Shown: one piece after another, positions 21,512 to 30,413 of the stretch
How the letters are laid out: each line of letters begins with the position of its first letter
Position numbering within the stretch: the first letter of the stretch is position 1
The notes under the pieces: generated by a model
The model's database searches: none
Seen by the model: only the letters and a program-made list of their open reading frames with translations
What the model was told of the DNA's origin: nothing
Position numbers and translations under genes: made by a program
Assembly: GCA_035247945.1 (NCBI GenBank)
Contig: DATFHX010000016.1
Location: 1 to 39,225, forward strand
Reading direction: 5' to 3'
Length of the DNA stretch: 39,225 nucleotides
DNA from: DATFHX01 sp035247945
Lineage (GTDB): Bacteria > Patescibacteriota > Saccharimonadia > Saccharimonadales > Saccharimonadaceae

Positions 21512-22677
21512 GCCGACACCCGCTTTATTACCTCGTGATAGCGCTTTATGTACTCTTCGGCCATTTTTCGTGCCGAGAATTTTTCTTCAACCGAACGACG
21601 ACATTCCGCTGGATCAATCTCATCAACACGTTGCATATACTTTTTGAACTGAGCTTCCGTGTCTGCAAGAAAGCCGTTTCTTCCATGCTCAATGATTTCC
21701 GGAAATGCACCTCGTCGCATCGCAACTACAGGTGTTCCACATGCGAGTGCATCAATAATTGCTATCCCGAACGGCTCCTCCCAAGTAATCGGCGCAAGGA
21801 ATGCCTTGGCCTCCGCGAAAAGCTTCATCTTACGTTGGCCGTAAATAGCGCCGAGATATTCAATCTGGCCCGGAACGAGATATTTGAGAATTTTATCTCG
21901 GAAGTAGCGAAAGTCCGGACTGTTTGACGCCTCTTCGCATGGTTCTTCGAGCTCCTTTTCAAGCTGTTTCTTAGTCTTAATAAGACTCCCTACCGTACCT
22001 GCAAACTTATATTTGACCCCTAATTCATTCGCGAGCTTCGCAGCAATACCTTGCCCCTTATCATTAGCAACGCGACCGACCGTAAGGTAATAGTCTCTCT
22101 TCTTATCGCTGTAAAGATAGTCAGATGGATCCACCCCATTATGGACGAGCTTTACCATGCGGCGTTTTAGCTCTTTTGGCATCCCTCTTAGCTGGGATTC
22201 GGATACCCCCGTAAAGAAAAGCCTCCTGGCATGCTTCATTTCTTCGAAAAGCATGCGATTATCTGGCAGTCCTTTTACCACCTTGCGCTCATCCGTGAAT
22301 GGCTCATGAAGTGTGTGAAGAATTGGTGGTAAATCTCCATTAGCAAAGGCCATCATTGATGGCCCTGTGAAACTATTATGGTCATGGATGATATCAAAAT
22401 CGCCCGCATTTCTAATTATATTCAGTGAATATAATATATGCGAGCTTATTATAGGCAAAGCTTCATACCACGGCCTATGAATGTGATGGTATTGATCTTC
22501 TTTGTGATACCAATAGCGCTTGGAAGCTTTAGTCGTACTGCCGCCAACTCCAAAAAGGACGACTTCATGACCCATATCTGTTAGTGAACTTGTTAGGTTG
22601 TGTACGACATTTTCAATCCCGTAGTAACAGCCAGGATAAGTGCTGAGCCACGGCGGTGCGATCATTGCGATCTTCAT
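21508..22677 (-). CDS. Glycosyltransferase family 4 protein
   Basis: A 389-residue GT-B fold retaining glycosyltransferase. The N-terminal domain opens MKIAMIAPPWLSTYPGCYYG with the Gly-rich loop, and the C-terminal donor-binding domain has EEPFGIAIIDALACGTPVVA, the family EX7E region. In this protein the second Glu of EX7E is Asp, a mild variant. An insertion of about 25 residues (KKQLEKELEEPCEEASNSPD) splits the usual C-terminal fold and is seen in some GT4 groups. Acceptor and sugar are unknown. GGGGGT lies about 10 nt before the ATG. It lies next to two glycosidases and a trehalase, suggesting a local carbohydrate module. Confidence 0.93.
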   Translation of the reverse strand: MKIAMIAPPWLSTYPGCYYGIENVVHNLTSSLTDMGHEVVLFGVGGSTTKASKRYWYHKEDQYHHIHRPWYEALPIISSHILYSLNIIRNAGDFDIIHDHNSFTGPSMMAFANGDLPPILHTLHEPFTDERKVVKGLPDNRMLFEEMKHARRLFFTGVSESQLRGMPKELKRRMVKLVHNGVDPSDYLYSDKKRDYYLTVGRVANDKGQGIAAKLANELGVKYKFAGTVGSLIKTKKQLEKELEEPCEEASNSPDFRYFRDKILKYLVPGQIEYLGAIYGQRKMKLFAEAKAFLAPITWEEPFGIAIIDALACGTPVVAMRRGAFPEIIEHGRNGFLADTEAQFKKYMQRVDEIDPAECRRSVEEKFSARKMAEEYIKRYHEVIKRVSA

Positions 22678-22716
22678 ACAGTATGTACCCCCTTATATAG
22701 TGACACGTGTACCTAA

Positions 22717-24108
22717 TTATACCATAGGCGACTGAGCGGCTGCAAAATCATCCTCGGTGGATTCATTGCTATTACTCAAAAAGAGACTCTCAAAATACAC
22801 CGCACCAGCAGTCCATGCCTGCTCTAGCGAACTCTCCTGCCCCACCTTCGGGTGATGCCAAATTACAAGTTGCCCGTTGAGCGTTTCAGTAAACATCTCA
22901 ATGTTTGTTCTGAGCCGTTTTATTGCAAGAAGCGATGCTCTCGCAACGTTCTCCGCCTCGTCCCTGTATCCAAAGCGAAGTAATCCACGTGCAGTCAATG
23001 CCGAAACAAAGGGCCAGTACGTATGGTCACTTCCATGATAGAGCGTCCCCTGACTGAATACTGTTCCAAGCGCATAGTTACGAATTCCAGCTGTGGGATT
23101 AAAGAATGTTGGTCCAGCAATAACGCGAGCGACTACATCGATATATTCCGCATCGATGACGCACTCACCTTCATGACTCGCCCATAGACACATGCCCACA
23201 TCCGCTGCCCGCTGTGCAAGCTGCACCTCCTGGCCATCAATTGCCTGTGCAAAGTAGGACTTATCTGGAAGCAGGAATCCATCTTCGACTCGATTAAATT
23301 GGAGTCGAAGTTCATCCGCCATAAACCCCACTCGCAGTTTAAAGTCGCCTTCGAAAAGTTCCCTTGAAAGGTGGAGTGCAAGCCATGCCTCAGCATTGAC
23401 CAGTACGTCCTTAATAGGGTGTGCAGCAAGATCACCCGACGTAGTCTGGTAAATTTGGAAGGTATCCTTCCACCCCTGGTTATGAAGCCCACTAAACAGT
23501 CGGGATACTTGCAGATCTGCACCAACAAAGCCGACAAGCCCGTGATACATCTCTATCGTACGCATAATCCATTCAAGCGCCGCCTGAATCTTACCCATGA
23601 CTTCGGGCGTAAACGAGAGCCCTAGTGCACGGTGCCCACGAATCACTGCAATCACCCAGAGCGCTGTGCTATCTGCACTGTCCCAGTTTTTAAGCAGCCC
23701 ATCCGCGGGATCTACAAACCAAGGCTGCTGATTTGTCCCAGATGCGTGCTGAACCTCGTCAATACTATTAAATGTATCACGAATTTCATGCGGAAGTTTC
23801 CCGCGCTCCTCTCCCGTTGTGGGATCATCCTTCGTTCCCTGCCACTTCGCGAACTCAATAAGCCCTTCAAGTGCAGTAAAAGCAAGCTGCCTATCTCCAC
23901 CGTATTTTAAGGATGCCACAATAAGATCAGCCGTAATCGCCGTATCCCGCCCAAACCAGCTATGGTAGGGACCCTTCCAACCATAGTCTACAGAGGCGTA
24001 AATTCCCCGGCTTGTTACCAAGCTGTCCAACGTTCGCTTCGCACGTGCTTGGAGTTGTTCAATGTCTGTTCGACTGATTTCACTAGCCGGGTGATGCACG
24101 TAGGTCAT
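22717..24108 (-). CDS. Amylo-alpha-1,6-glucosidase/GH15-like six-hairpin glycosidase
   Basis: A 463-residue protein with the (alpha/alpha)6-barrel pattern of glycogen-debranching and GH15-like enzymes: YGWKGPYHSWFGRDTAITAD near the N-terminus, KLPHEIRD, a DSADSTALWVIAVIRGHRALG repeat helix, NQGWKDTFQ and HHPKVGQESSLEQAWTAGAV near the C-terminus, where the last motif carries candidate catalytic acids. No signal peptide is visible, so a cytoplasmic role in alpha-glucan breakdown or synthesis is likely. ATG at 24106-24108 is chosen; the frame continues upstream to a GTG but without a ribosome site. It is divergent from the next glycosidase across 60 bp. Confidence 0.85.
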   Translation of the reverse strand: MTYVHHPASEISRTDIEQLQARAKRTLDSLVTSRGIYASVDYGWKGPYHSWFGRDTAITADLIVASLKYGGDRQLAFTALEGLIEFAKWQGTKDDPTTGEERGKLPHEIRDTFNSIDEVQHASGTNQQPWFVDPADGLLKNWDSADSTALWVIAVIRGHRALGLSFTPEVMGKIQAALEWIMRTIEMYHGLVGFVGADLQVSRLFSGLHNQGWKDTFQIYQTTSGDLAAHPIKDVLVNAEAWLALHLSRELFEGDFKLRVGFMADELRLQFNRVEDGFLLPDKSYFAQAIDGQEVQLAQRAADVGMCLWASHEGECVIDAEYIDVVARVIAGPTFFNPTAGIRNYALGTVFSQGTLYHGSDHTYWPFVSALTARGLLRFGYRDEAENVARASLLAIKRLRTNIEMFTETLNGQLVIWHHPKVGQESSLEQAWTAGAVYFESLFLSNSNESTEDDFAAAQSPMV

Positions 24109-24156
24109 AATTTTAGTAAACCATACCACGACTATTTTGCGCTAGCACCAGTGTAG

Positions 24157-24162
24157 TATAGT
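24157..24162 (+). promoter_or_regulatory. -10 element of the glycosidase at 24169
   Basis: TATAGT ending 6 nt before the ATG; no ribosome site fits between, a clear case of a predicted leaderless mRNA. Confidence 0.6.
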
Positions 24163-24168
24163 AATGCT

Positions 24169-25800
24169 ATGGCGATAGAATTTGAGGGCTCCACCTTCTC
24201 ACCTCCTGAGGAGAATGAGCCACGCTACCCGATCCTTGACCCTTATGAACTCGGCCCACTCCGTGATCTGCGAAGTGAGCTTCCTCCCGAAGTGCAAGCA
24301 CAACTCACCCCTGACGACTACGTCATTGAAATTATCACTCCAGAGCAGCGGCCCGCCCTCGCTCCACCAAGTGCACTTCGAGAGATACTTCGCCTTGCTG
24401 GCGTCACCTCGCCTCGCTACATAGGCGCCGAAGGAGGGCCTGTCGCTTCGCTTGCGAGCAGCGAGAATGAACATGTCGACGCACTTCGTAAGTTCGAAGT
24501 ACTCCATGGCCGTGATGCACTTGAGATTAGCATGAAACTCCATGATCAGTATCCCGAACTTCTTGAAGCAACGTTAGTGGAACTTGCCCAAACCCAAGGC
24601 GTCGTCCACGAGCCATATAGAGAGGGTCTTCCCTACCGCCAAGAAGAGCCGGGAAGAATCATGCTTCTCGATCGTCATCCCGATGACCCAATTGGTAAAA
24701 AATTCAGCAAATACCTTGGGTGGGGGTGGCCTTTCTACGGTTCAATCGATGCAACGCCAACATTCATTAGCGCCACCGTGAAACATGCAAATCGCATCCC
24801 TCAGTTTCTAGACACTCCCTACACCGGCCGTGACGGCATCCACACCATGAAGGACGCGCTTGACCGATCCGTACATTGGGTTCAGCGTAAACTTGACGAC
24901 TCACCGAGTTTTCTTCTCGAATTCCAAAATACCGCCGAGTCTGGCGGCATGGATGCACAGGCTTGGAAGGACTCCGCCTTCGCCTATGTTCATAGAAACG
25001 GCGAACGGGCGAATAACAAAGACGGCATTGCATCCCTTGAAGTTCAAGCGCTTGCGTACGATGCACTCTATGATGCTGCAAGTATCGAAAAAGATCCGTC
25101 TAAAGCACGGGAGCTCCGTCGCTATGCAGACAGCCTTGCTGTCGGCATCTTCGATTCCTTCTGGGTAGAAGACCCGGAAAAAGGGAGCTTCTTCGCCCTC
25201 GGTGTCGACCGAGATCCAAGGACCGGAAGATCACGGCAGTTAGCTGTTCGCTCATCCAATATGGGGCATCTTCTTCAGTCTCGCCTCCTCGAAGGAAACG
25301 ATCCATATATTACCGCAATGCGCGAGGCGACCGTCCGCCAACTCTTTACACCTGAAATGCTCAGTTATAATGGAATCCGCACCCTCGCAAGCGATGAAGT
25401 AGGCTTCCGCCCAGGTGGTTACCATACAGGATCTGTCTGGCTCTGGGATACCGCTCGTACCGCAGACGGACTGGAACGACATGGATACCACCACCTTGCG
25501 TGGAATCTTCGCGAGCGTATCTGGCGTGCTGTCGATGAAACGGGACGTTTTCCTGAATTTGTCAGGGGCGGAATAGACGACCACACAGAAACAAATCCAA
25601 GTGAAATCTATGTATGGAACGACCACCATAGGGTACTGCATCTATTTGAGCAGCCACCACAAGAGATTCAAGGTTGGACAGTTTCAGCAATACTTGCAGC
25701 CAAGTTTAGATATCCAGACTGTCTAAAGCACCGCCACACACTTCCGAGCAGCCCACTCGAACAATCTATCTTACAGGAACTGCAAATCCGCGAAGTGTAG
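24169..25800 (+). CDS. Second six-hairpin glycosidase, glycogen-debranching-like
   Basis: A 543-residue enzyme-like protein, also of the six-hairpin fold. The C-terminal two thirds carry the family repeats: GGMDAQAWKDSAFAYVHRNG, ASLEVQALAYDAL, then RPGGYHTGSVWLWDTA and GRFPEFVRGG, which resemble the AGL-C/GDE catalytic region. The N-terminal 150 residues are Pro/Glu-rich and not recognised, and the usual N-terminal GDE domain is missing. No export signal. The gene is only 8 bases from the trehalase stop in convergent orientation. Together with the GH at 22717, the trehalase and the GT4, it suggests storage-sugar or glucan handling; the actual substrate is unknown. Confidence 0.8.
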   Translation: MAIEFEGSTFSPPEENEPRYPILDPYELGPLRDLRSELPPEVQAQLTPDDYVIEIITPEQRPALAPPSALREILRLAGVTSPRYIGAEGGPVASLASSENEHVDALRKFEVLHGRDALEISMKLHDQYPELLEATLVELAQTQGVVHEPYREGLPYRQEEPGRIMLLDRHPDDPIGKKFSKYLGWGWPFYGSIDATPTFISATVKHANRIPQFLDTPYTGRDGIHTMKDALDRSVHWVQRKLDDSPSFLLEFQNTAESGGMDAQAWKDSAFAYVHRNGERANNKDGIASLEVQALAYDALYDAASIEKDPSKARELRRYADSLAVGIFDSFWVEDPEKGSFFALGVDRDPRTGRSRQLAVRSSNMGHLLQSRLLEGNDPYITAMREATVRQLFTPEMLSYNGIRTLASDEVGFRPGGYHTGSVWLWDTARTADGLERHGYHHLAWNLRERIWRAVDETGRFPEFVRGGIDDHTETNPSEIYVWNDHHRVLHLFEQPPQEIQGWTVSAILAAKFRYPDCLKHRHTLPSSPLEQSILQELQIREV

Positions 25801-25808
25801 TCGGATAT

Positions 25809-27383
25809 TTAATAGTCTTCCGGCTCACTCAGAAGCGCTGCGAGCACGCCATTCGTCCAGCCAAACCCATCTTGAAGTGGATACTCACCTCCGCCACCAA
25901 CCTGTCCATGGTTAACGACATCGTACTTTTCAACCATCTTGGCTTTGTCATTAAAAACATTCACGCAGGTGTCAATCCAACGCATTTTAATCGTATGGGC
26001 CAGTTGGTGATACCCATAATTACGGAGTCCTTCAATGGCGATCCATTGAAGTGGCGCCCATCCATTTGGTGCGTCCCATTGCTGTCCGGTATCATTTAGC
26101 GTGGCGATCAACCCACCATCTTTTAGGAAGTCAGATTCAATACGCTTTGCGACAAGTGCCGCCTGTTTTGTCGTTGCTGTCTTGGCATAAAGTGGAAATA
26201 CTCCCGCAAGCGTGAGGCGTCCCGTATGCTTCTTCTCGTGGAAGTTATAGTCAACAAAGAAGCCATCTTCGTCACTCCAACAGTATTCCTGCATGCCTCT
26301 GACTCGTCGATCTGCCGCGCCCTGGTATTTGCTCGCCATAAGCGGCTGTTTCAAGAGTCGGTAACTCTCAGCGATCATCTCCTCTAGTTGAAAGAGCAAA
26401 CAGTTGAGATCAATGGGAATAATATCCGCAGTATGAATCGTACGGATATCGTTCACATCTTCAAACCACCGCGAGCTAAAGTCCCATCCAGATTCGGCAC
26501 CGGCACGGAGATGGAGAAATAAACGATCCGATTCGCGGTCAGGCGCACCTTCGGCAGTCTCAACATCTTCACGGAGCGATTCAGGACGTGGGGTCTTCTT
26601 GTTATCATAATAGCGGTTCAGAAGGATTCCATTCGGCATCTCCGCAACACGCGCGTACGCCTTGTGCTCACGTTCTGCGAGTAATCGACGACCCTTCATC
26701 CAAAAACGATACTCAAGAAGGAGGTATGGAAGGTATTCAACATACGTACGCGTTCTTCCTTTATGACGAGCCAGTAATTTCACCATCTGTGAGAAGAATG
26801 GCGGCTGACTTCGACTCAAGAAGTATGTCCTATTCGCCGTAGGGATAAAGCCAAACTTTCGCATCATATAGGCATAGTTTTTCATCATCCCTTCGATCAT
26901 ATCCCAGCGGCTGTCCGCTGCGAGACCGAGCATAATAAAGTAGCTATCCCAGTAGAACTGTTCACTAAACCGACCACCAGGTACAATATACGCATGTGGG
27001 AGTGCGATCAGTGATCCACGATCGCGACGATTTTTTCGCTCAAGCACATGCCAAAGCTCCTGGATGTGTTGACGAGGCGTCATAGAAGTATCTGTATGGT
27101 AGGCTGTCTTGTAATCACCAAATTCATAAAAGTGTCTCGATACAAAGTCGCGAAGATCAAACAGTGGATCATTCTTAGCAAGAAGGTACTCTTGCTGAAT
27201 CTGTTTCATACGACTACGTGGGATAAGATCGACAAACGTCTTGCCGTCGCTATATACCTGAGTACGCTGCACTTTATCAAAGAGCTCACCAAGTGCCTCA
27301 TCGGGACTCTTAGAGGTTGGTATAAATCCGCCAGTTGTATTGACGAACGCGGACTTGAGCTTATTCTCGCCAGGTATTTTCAT
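25809..27383 (-). CDS. Trehalase, GH37
   Basis: A 524-residue GH37 trehalase that hydrolyses trehalose to glucose. Both signatures are intact: PGGRFSEQFYWDSY (residues 135-148) and QWDAPNGWAPLQ (from about residue 435), as is the glycine loop GGGGEY (about 496-501) with the catalytic base Glu, and the general-acid Asp in AESGWDFSSRW. There is no signal peptide, so the enzyme is cytoplasmic. A good promoter (27393-27421) places transcription start within a few bases of the ATG. Trehalose is common in actinobacteria, the usual hosts of Saccharibacteria, so use of host sugar is a reasonable inference. Confidence 0.95.
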   Translation of the reverse strand: MKIPGENKLKSAFVNTTGGFIPTSKSPDEALGELFDKVQRTQVYSDGKTFVDLIPRSRMKQIQQEYLLAKNDPLFDLRDFVSRHFYEFGDYKTAYHTDTSMTPRQHIQELWHVLERKNRRDRGSLIALPHAYIVPGGRFSEQFYWDSYFIMLGLAADSRWDMIEGMMKNYAYMMRKFGFIPTANRTYFLSRSQPPFFSQMVKLLARHKGRTRTYVEYLPYLLLEYRFWMKGRRLLAEREHKAYARVAEMPNGILLNRYYDNKKTPRPESLREDVETAEGAPDRESDRLFLHLRAGAESGWDFSSRWFEDVNDIRTIHTADIIPIDLNCLLFQLEEMIAESYRLLKQPLMASKYQGAADRRVRGMQEYCWSDEDGFFVDYNFHEKKHTGRLTLAGVFPLYAKTATTKQAALVAKRIESDFLKDGGLIATLNDTGQQWDAPNGWAPLQWIAIEGLRNYGYHQLAHTIKMRWIDTCVNVFNDKAKMVEKYDVVNHGQVGGGGEYPLQDGFGWTNGVLAALLSEPEDY

Positions 27384-27392
27384 CGTATATCC

Positions 27393-27421
27393 AGTATAGT
27401 GCTTATATTTTTAGCAATCAA
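27393..27421 (-). promoter_or_regulatory. Promoter of the trehalase gene
   Basis: On the minus strand TTGATT (27416-27421), 17-bp spacer, TATACT (27393-27398). The -10 ends 9 nt before the ATG with no ribosome site between. Confidence 0.65.
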
Positions 27422-27482
27422 CTTACCTCACGCCGTGCGTGTTTATACACATACCATGAGTAGTAACTCTTCTCAATATACC

Positions 27483-27506
27483 AAAAACACTGCCGCTATG
27501 ACAGTG
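27483..27506 (-). terminator. Terminator of typA
   Basis: On the minus strand CACTG, 9-nt loop, CAGTG, then TTTTTGG (plus coordinates 27483-27506). A short stem but with a good T tract, 27 nt past the typA stop. Confidence 0.65.
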
Positions 27507-27532
27507 CCTTGATTCTTTCTATTGAGAAAATA

Positions 27533-29356
27533 CTATTTTTTAGCTGCGCGCTTACGCTCGTTTGGATCGAGGTAGCGCTTACGAAGACGAAGTGATTTAG
27601 GTGTCACTTCAAGCAGTTCGTCGTCTTCAATAAAGTCGATACACTGCTCGAGACTCAGGTCTGTAAATGGAGTCAACTGTACGACACCGTCACTACTACT
27701 GCTTCGCATGTTTGTAAGGTGCTTCGCTTTACAAACATTAACCTCAAGATCGTCGTGACGGTTGTAAAGGCCTACGATCATACCCGGATATACTGTCGTA
27801 CCAGGACCGACGTAGAGTTCACCACGCGCTTCAGCCATCTCGAGAGCGTATGGAGTAGTGACACCAGAGTCAGTCGCAATAAGCGCACCGTTACGTGTTT
27901 TCTGAAGTTTAGGACCAAGTGGCTGGTAACCATGTGGCAGCGTGTTCATGATTACCGTACCCTTGGTTGCCGTAAGCAGGGTGTTACGAAGTCCAATAAG
28001 GGCACGCGTCGGCAAAATATAGGTAGTACGAGTAGTGCCACTACTTGTCTGCTCCTGCTTTGTCATCGCCGCACGGCGAGCACCGAGCTCCTGGCTTACT
28101 GCACCGAGGAATTCTGGTGCAACTTCAATAAGCAGCTCTTCAACAGGCTCCTTCGTCTGACCATCTTCTTCAATCGTCACAACTTGTGGACGACCAACTT
28201 CAAACTCAAAGCCTTCACGACGAAGTGTTTCAATAAGCACGGAAAGATGAAGCTCACCACGACCAGAAACAGTAAATCCAATACCATTATCTTCAACGCG
28301 GAGGCTCACATTTGTCTCAAGTTCCTTCTTGAGGCGGTCGCCAATCTGACGACTTGTGTTAAACTCACCCTCTTTACCCTTAAGTGGGCTCGTGTTTGGA
28401 CCAAGATACATACTGAGCGTTGGTGCTTCAATGTCAATGACAGGAAGTGCCTCAGGGTTCTCCTTATCGGCAATTGTCTCGCCGATATGCGCATCCGCAA
28501 TACCCGTAAGAGCTACGATGTCACCAGCTCCAGCCATATCAATCTCTTCACGGTTAAGCCCCCGGTAGCCAAAGATACGATCAATCTTGCTGTTGATAAT
28601 CGTGCCATCACGCTTAATGAGTGCAACCTGCTGGTTTTTCTTTACGCTTCCACGGCTAATACGACCAATTGCATACTTACCGAGGAATGAATCGTACTGA
28701 AGTGAGGTAACGAGAAGTTGCAGCGGCTTATCGAGCTCAACAGTTGGTGCTGGAATGTCGTTAATAATCGCATCAAAGATAGGGGTAAGGTCTGCGTGCT
28801 CAGAAGGATTCTCAGGTACTTCAGTCCACGCCTTACCATCCCGGCCAATTGCATAGTAGACAGGATAGTGAAGCTGATCATCACTAATCGCTAGTTCCAA
28901 AAAGAGGTCAGAGACTTCGTCAATTACCTCGTCGATACGGCGTGAAGGCTTGTCAATTTTGTTGACAATAACAACGGGCTTAAGACCAAGTTCGAGTGCT
29001 TTACTGAGAACGAACTTCGTCTGAGGCATTGGACCTTCCTGTGCATCAACCACGAGAAGGACACCGTCAGCCATATTGAGCGTACGCTCTACCTCACCGC
29101 TGAAGTCAGCGTGACCTGGCGTGTCGATGATATTGATCTTGTAGTCACCGTAGTAAATCGATGTTTGTTTTGCAGTAATCGTGATTCCACGTTCATGCTC
29201 CTGGTCACCACTATCCATGATGAGGTCTTGGCTCATTTCCGCCTGATTGTCACGGAAAGTATTACTCTGCTTTAAGAGTCCATCCACCATAGTCGTCTTT
29301 CCATGGTCGACGTGCGCAATAATTGCGATGTTTCGAATGTGATTTTGGTCCGTCAT
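27533..29356 (-). CDS. typA: Ribosome-associated GTPase TypA/BipA
   Basis: TypA/BipA is a translational GTPase that acts on the ribosome under stress and in 50S assembly. G1 is AHVDHGKTT (residues 14-22), G2 lies in RGITITAK, G3 is DTPGH, G4 NKIDKP. The C-terminal half has the TypA-specific region GTTRTTYILPTRALIGLRN followed by LPHGYQ. Length of 607 aa is normal. The leader is unusual: the AAGGAG site is separated from ATG by a small hairpin and a T-rich stretch. The promoter TGTACA/TATTAT lies at 29394-29422. Insert E lies upstream on the same strand. Confidence 0.97.
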   Translation of the reverse strand: MTDQNHIRNIAIIAHVDHGKTTMVDGLLKQSNTFRDNQAEMSQDLIMDSGDQEHERGITITAKQTSIYYGDYKINIIDTPGHADFSGEVERTLNMADGVLLVVDAQEGPMPQTKFVLSKALELGLKPVVIVNKIDKPSRRIDEVIDEVSDLFLELAISDDQLHYPVYYAIGRDGKAWTEVPENPSEHADLTPIFDAIINDIPAPTVELDKPLQLLVTSLQYDSFLGKYAIGRISRGSVKKNQQVALIKRDGTIINSKIDRIFGYRGLNREEIDMAGAGDIVALTGIADAHIGETIADKENPEALPVIDIEAPTLSMYLGPNTSPLKGKEGEFNTSRQIGDRLKKELETNVSLRVEDNGIGFTVSGRGELHLSVLIETLRREGFEFEVGRPQVVTIEEDGQTKEPVEELLIEVAPEFLGAVSQELGARRAAMTKQEQTSSGTTRTTYILPTRALIGLRNTLLTATKGTVIMNTLPHGYQPLGPKLQKTRNGALIATDSGVTTPYALEMAEARGELYVGPGTTVYPGMIVGLYNRHDDLEVNVCKAKHLTNMRSSSSDGVVQLTPFTDLSLEQCIDFIEDDELLEVTPKSLRLRKRYLDPNERKRAAKK

Positions 29357-29387
29357 AAAAAATAATGCTCTTTACTGAGCACTCCTT
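29357..29387 (-). promoter_or_regulatory. typA leader hairpin between ribosome site and ATG
   Basis: On the minus strand AAGGAG (29382-29387) is followed directly by TGCTC/GAGCA with a 6-nt loop (29366-29381) and then TTATTTTTT before the ATG. Folded, the hairpin brings the ribosome site to 9 nt from ATG; unfolded the gap is 25 nt. It also looks like a weak attenuator. Confidence 0.55.
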
Positions 29388-29393
29388 ATATTC

Positions 29394-29422
29394 ATAATAA
29401 CACAACTGGGGTCATTTGTACA
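29394..29422 (-). promoter_or_regulatory. Promoter of typA
   Basis: On the minus strand TGTACA (29417-29422), 17-bp spacer, TATTAT (29394-29399). Confidence 0.6.
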
Positions 29423-29438
29423 GTCACCGTATACTGCA

Positions 29439-29476
29439 CACTTCCGCCCGCCCCATCGAGGTGACGGGCGGAAGTG
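29439..29476 (-). terminator. GC-rich hairpin of insert E
   Basis: CTTCCGCCCG (29441-29450) pairs with CGGGCGGAAG (29465-29474), extended by two outer base pairs and partly inside the loop; no T tract follows. It lies 12 nt past the stop of the gene at 29488. Confidence 0.75.
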
Positions 29477-29487
29477 GTGTAAGGTAG

Positions 29488-30258
29488 TTAGTCCTTACTG
29501 CGGATCTTGGCGAGTCCGCGCATGGTGAGGTCCCACGCCTTCTGACGCCTCTCGGCGTTCTGCCCCCTCTTCTTCAAGCGGGCGTTACGGTCCGGGTCCT
29601 TCAGAAGGTCGTCGGCCAGCTTTTCCAGCGTCTCGGTGTACCCCTTCTTGTTCTTGGCGGGGTAGCCGTCGTTGAAGGCGTCGTTGAGATCGCTCTGGAA
29701 GCCGAGCGCCTTGAGTGCGGCGATCAGCATGTCGTCACGGGTGACCTTGCGGCCGAACGGCATGCGAGACGGCACGTAGAGGAACTCCACGTCAGCGTAG
29801 GAGCTGCCCGTCGCGACGTTCTGCATCAGAACGCCCCACTTGGCGTTACTGGTCTCGTGCACCTCGTCCAGGTTGGACCTGGAGCACAGCCCGGTAGCGA
29901 CCTGGATGGCCAGCTGCTCCACAGACTTGACCTGGTGAGCGCCGAACGTGTGCAGGAACTGAGGCGCCTGGTTGGAGCCCTTGGGGTGGTACTGCACCAT
30001 GCTGCTGCCACCGTGGCTCTTGCCCTGGTAGTACGTCTCATACAGCCGCTCGAACGTGACTTTCTCCCGTCCGACCTTGCCGTCGACGGTCAGGAGCCAC
30101 AGCGCGATCACGCCGACGTTGCCACGTGCGTCGCCCGGCTTGATCGGGGCGTTGTCCTCCGCCCAGGCCAAACGAGCTGCCTCACCCGCCTTGCGTGCTT
30201 CGGCGTGGAGCGCCTTCTGCTCCTTGTCGTCGAGAGGATAGCCCTCATCTTCCGACAT
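29488..30258 (-). CDS. GC-rich single-gene insert E, hypothetical soluble protein
   Basis: A 256-residue protein I do not recognise. It starts acidic (MSEDEGYPLDDKEQKALHAE), continues as a globular alpha/beta-looking domain with GVIALWLLTVDG, YHPKGSNQAPQFLHTFG and VATGSSYADVEFLYVPSRMPFG, and ends in a very basic helix (RLKKRGQNAERRQKAWDL). No signal or membrane helix. The start at 30256-30258 has GAGGTGA 5 nt ahead. Codon third positions are mostly G/C, unlike typA and the HTH genes nearby. It is divergent from insert F across an AT-rich 155-bp gap holding both promoters. Function unknown; the pair may act together. Confidence 0.7.
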   Translation of the reverse strand: MSEDEGYPLDDKEQKALHAEARKAGEAARLAWAEDNAPIKPGDARGNVGVIALWLLTVDGKVGREKVTFERLYETYYQGKSHGGSSMVQYHPKGSNQAPQFLHTFGAHQVKSVEQLAIQVATGLCSRSNLDEVHETSNAKWGVLMQNVATGSSYADVEFLYVPSRMPFGRKVTRDDMLIAALKALGFQSDLNDAFNDGYPAKNKKGYTETLEKLADDLLKDPDRNARLKKRGQNAERRQKAWDLTMRGLAKIRSKD

Positions 30259-30295
30259 CGCGTCACCTCTTTCTGTCGGTGATAGTGACTTATTA

Positions 30296-30324
30296 ATTAA
30301 ACATATTTCTCGATTCGTTGTCAA
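30296..30324 (-). promoter_or_regulatory. Promoter of insert E
   Basis: On the minus strand TTGACA (30319-30324), 17-bp spacer, TTTAAT (30296-30301). Confidence 0.8.
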
Positions 30325-30347
30325 TAATTATTTATAATAAAATACTA

Positions 30348-30376
30348 TTGACCATTATGCACTTATATAGTAATGT
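30348..30376 (+). promoter_or_regulatory. Promoter of insert F
   Basis: TTGACC (30348-30353), 17-bp spacer, TAATGT (30371-30376). The -10 match is weak; an adjacent TATAGT-like sequence is another possibility. Confidence 0.45.
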
Positions 30377-30413
30377 TATAGACGGTTCATCCATCCACCA
30401 ACGGAGGTACGTC

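Noticed and set aside
27719..28690. 323-codon plus-strand frame opposite typA
   Set aside because: Antisense shadow of a well-conserved GTPase; composition not protein-like.
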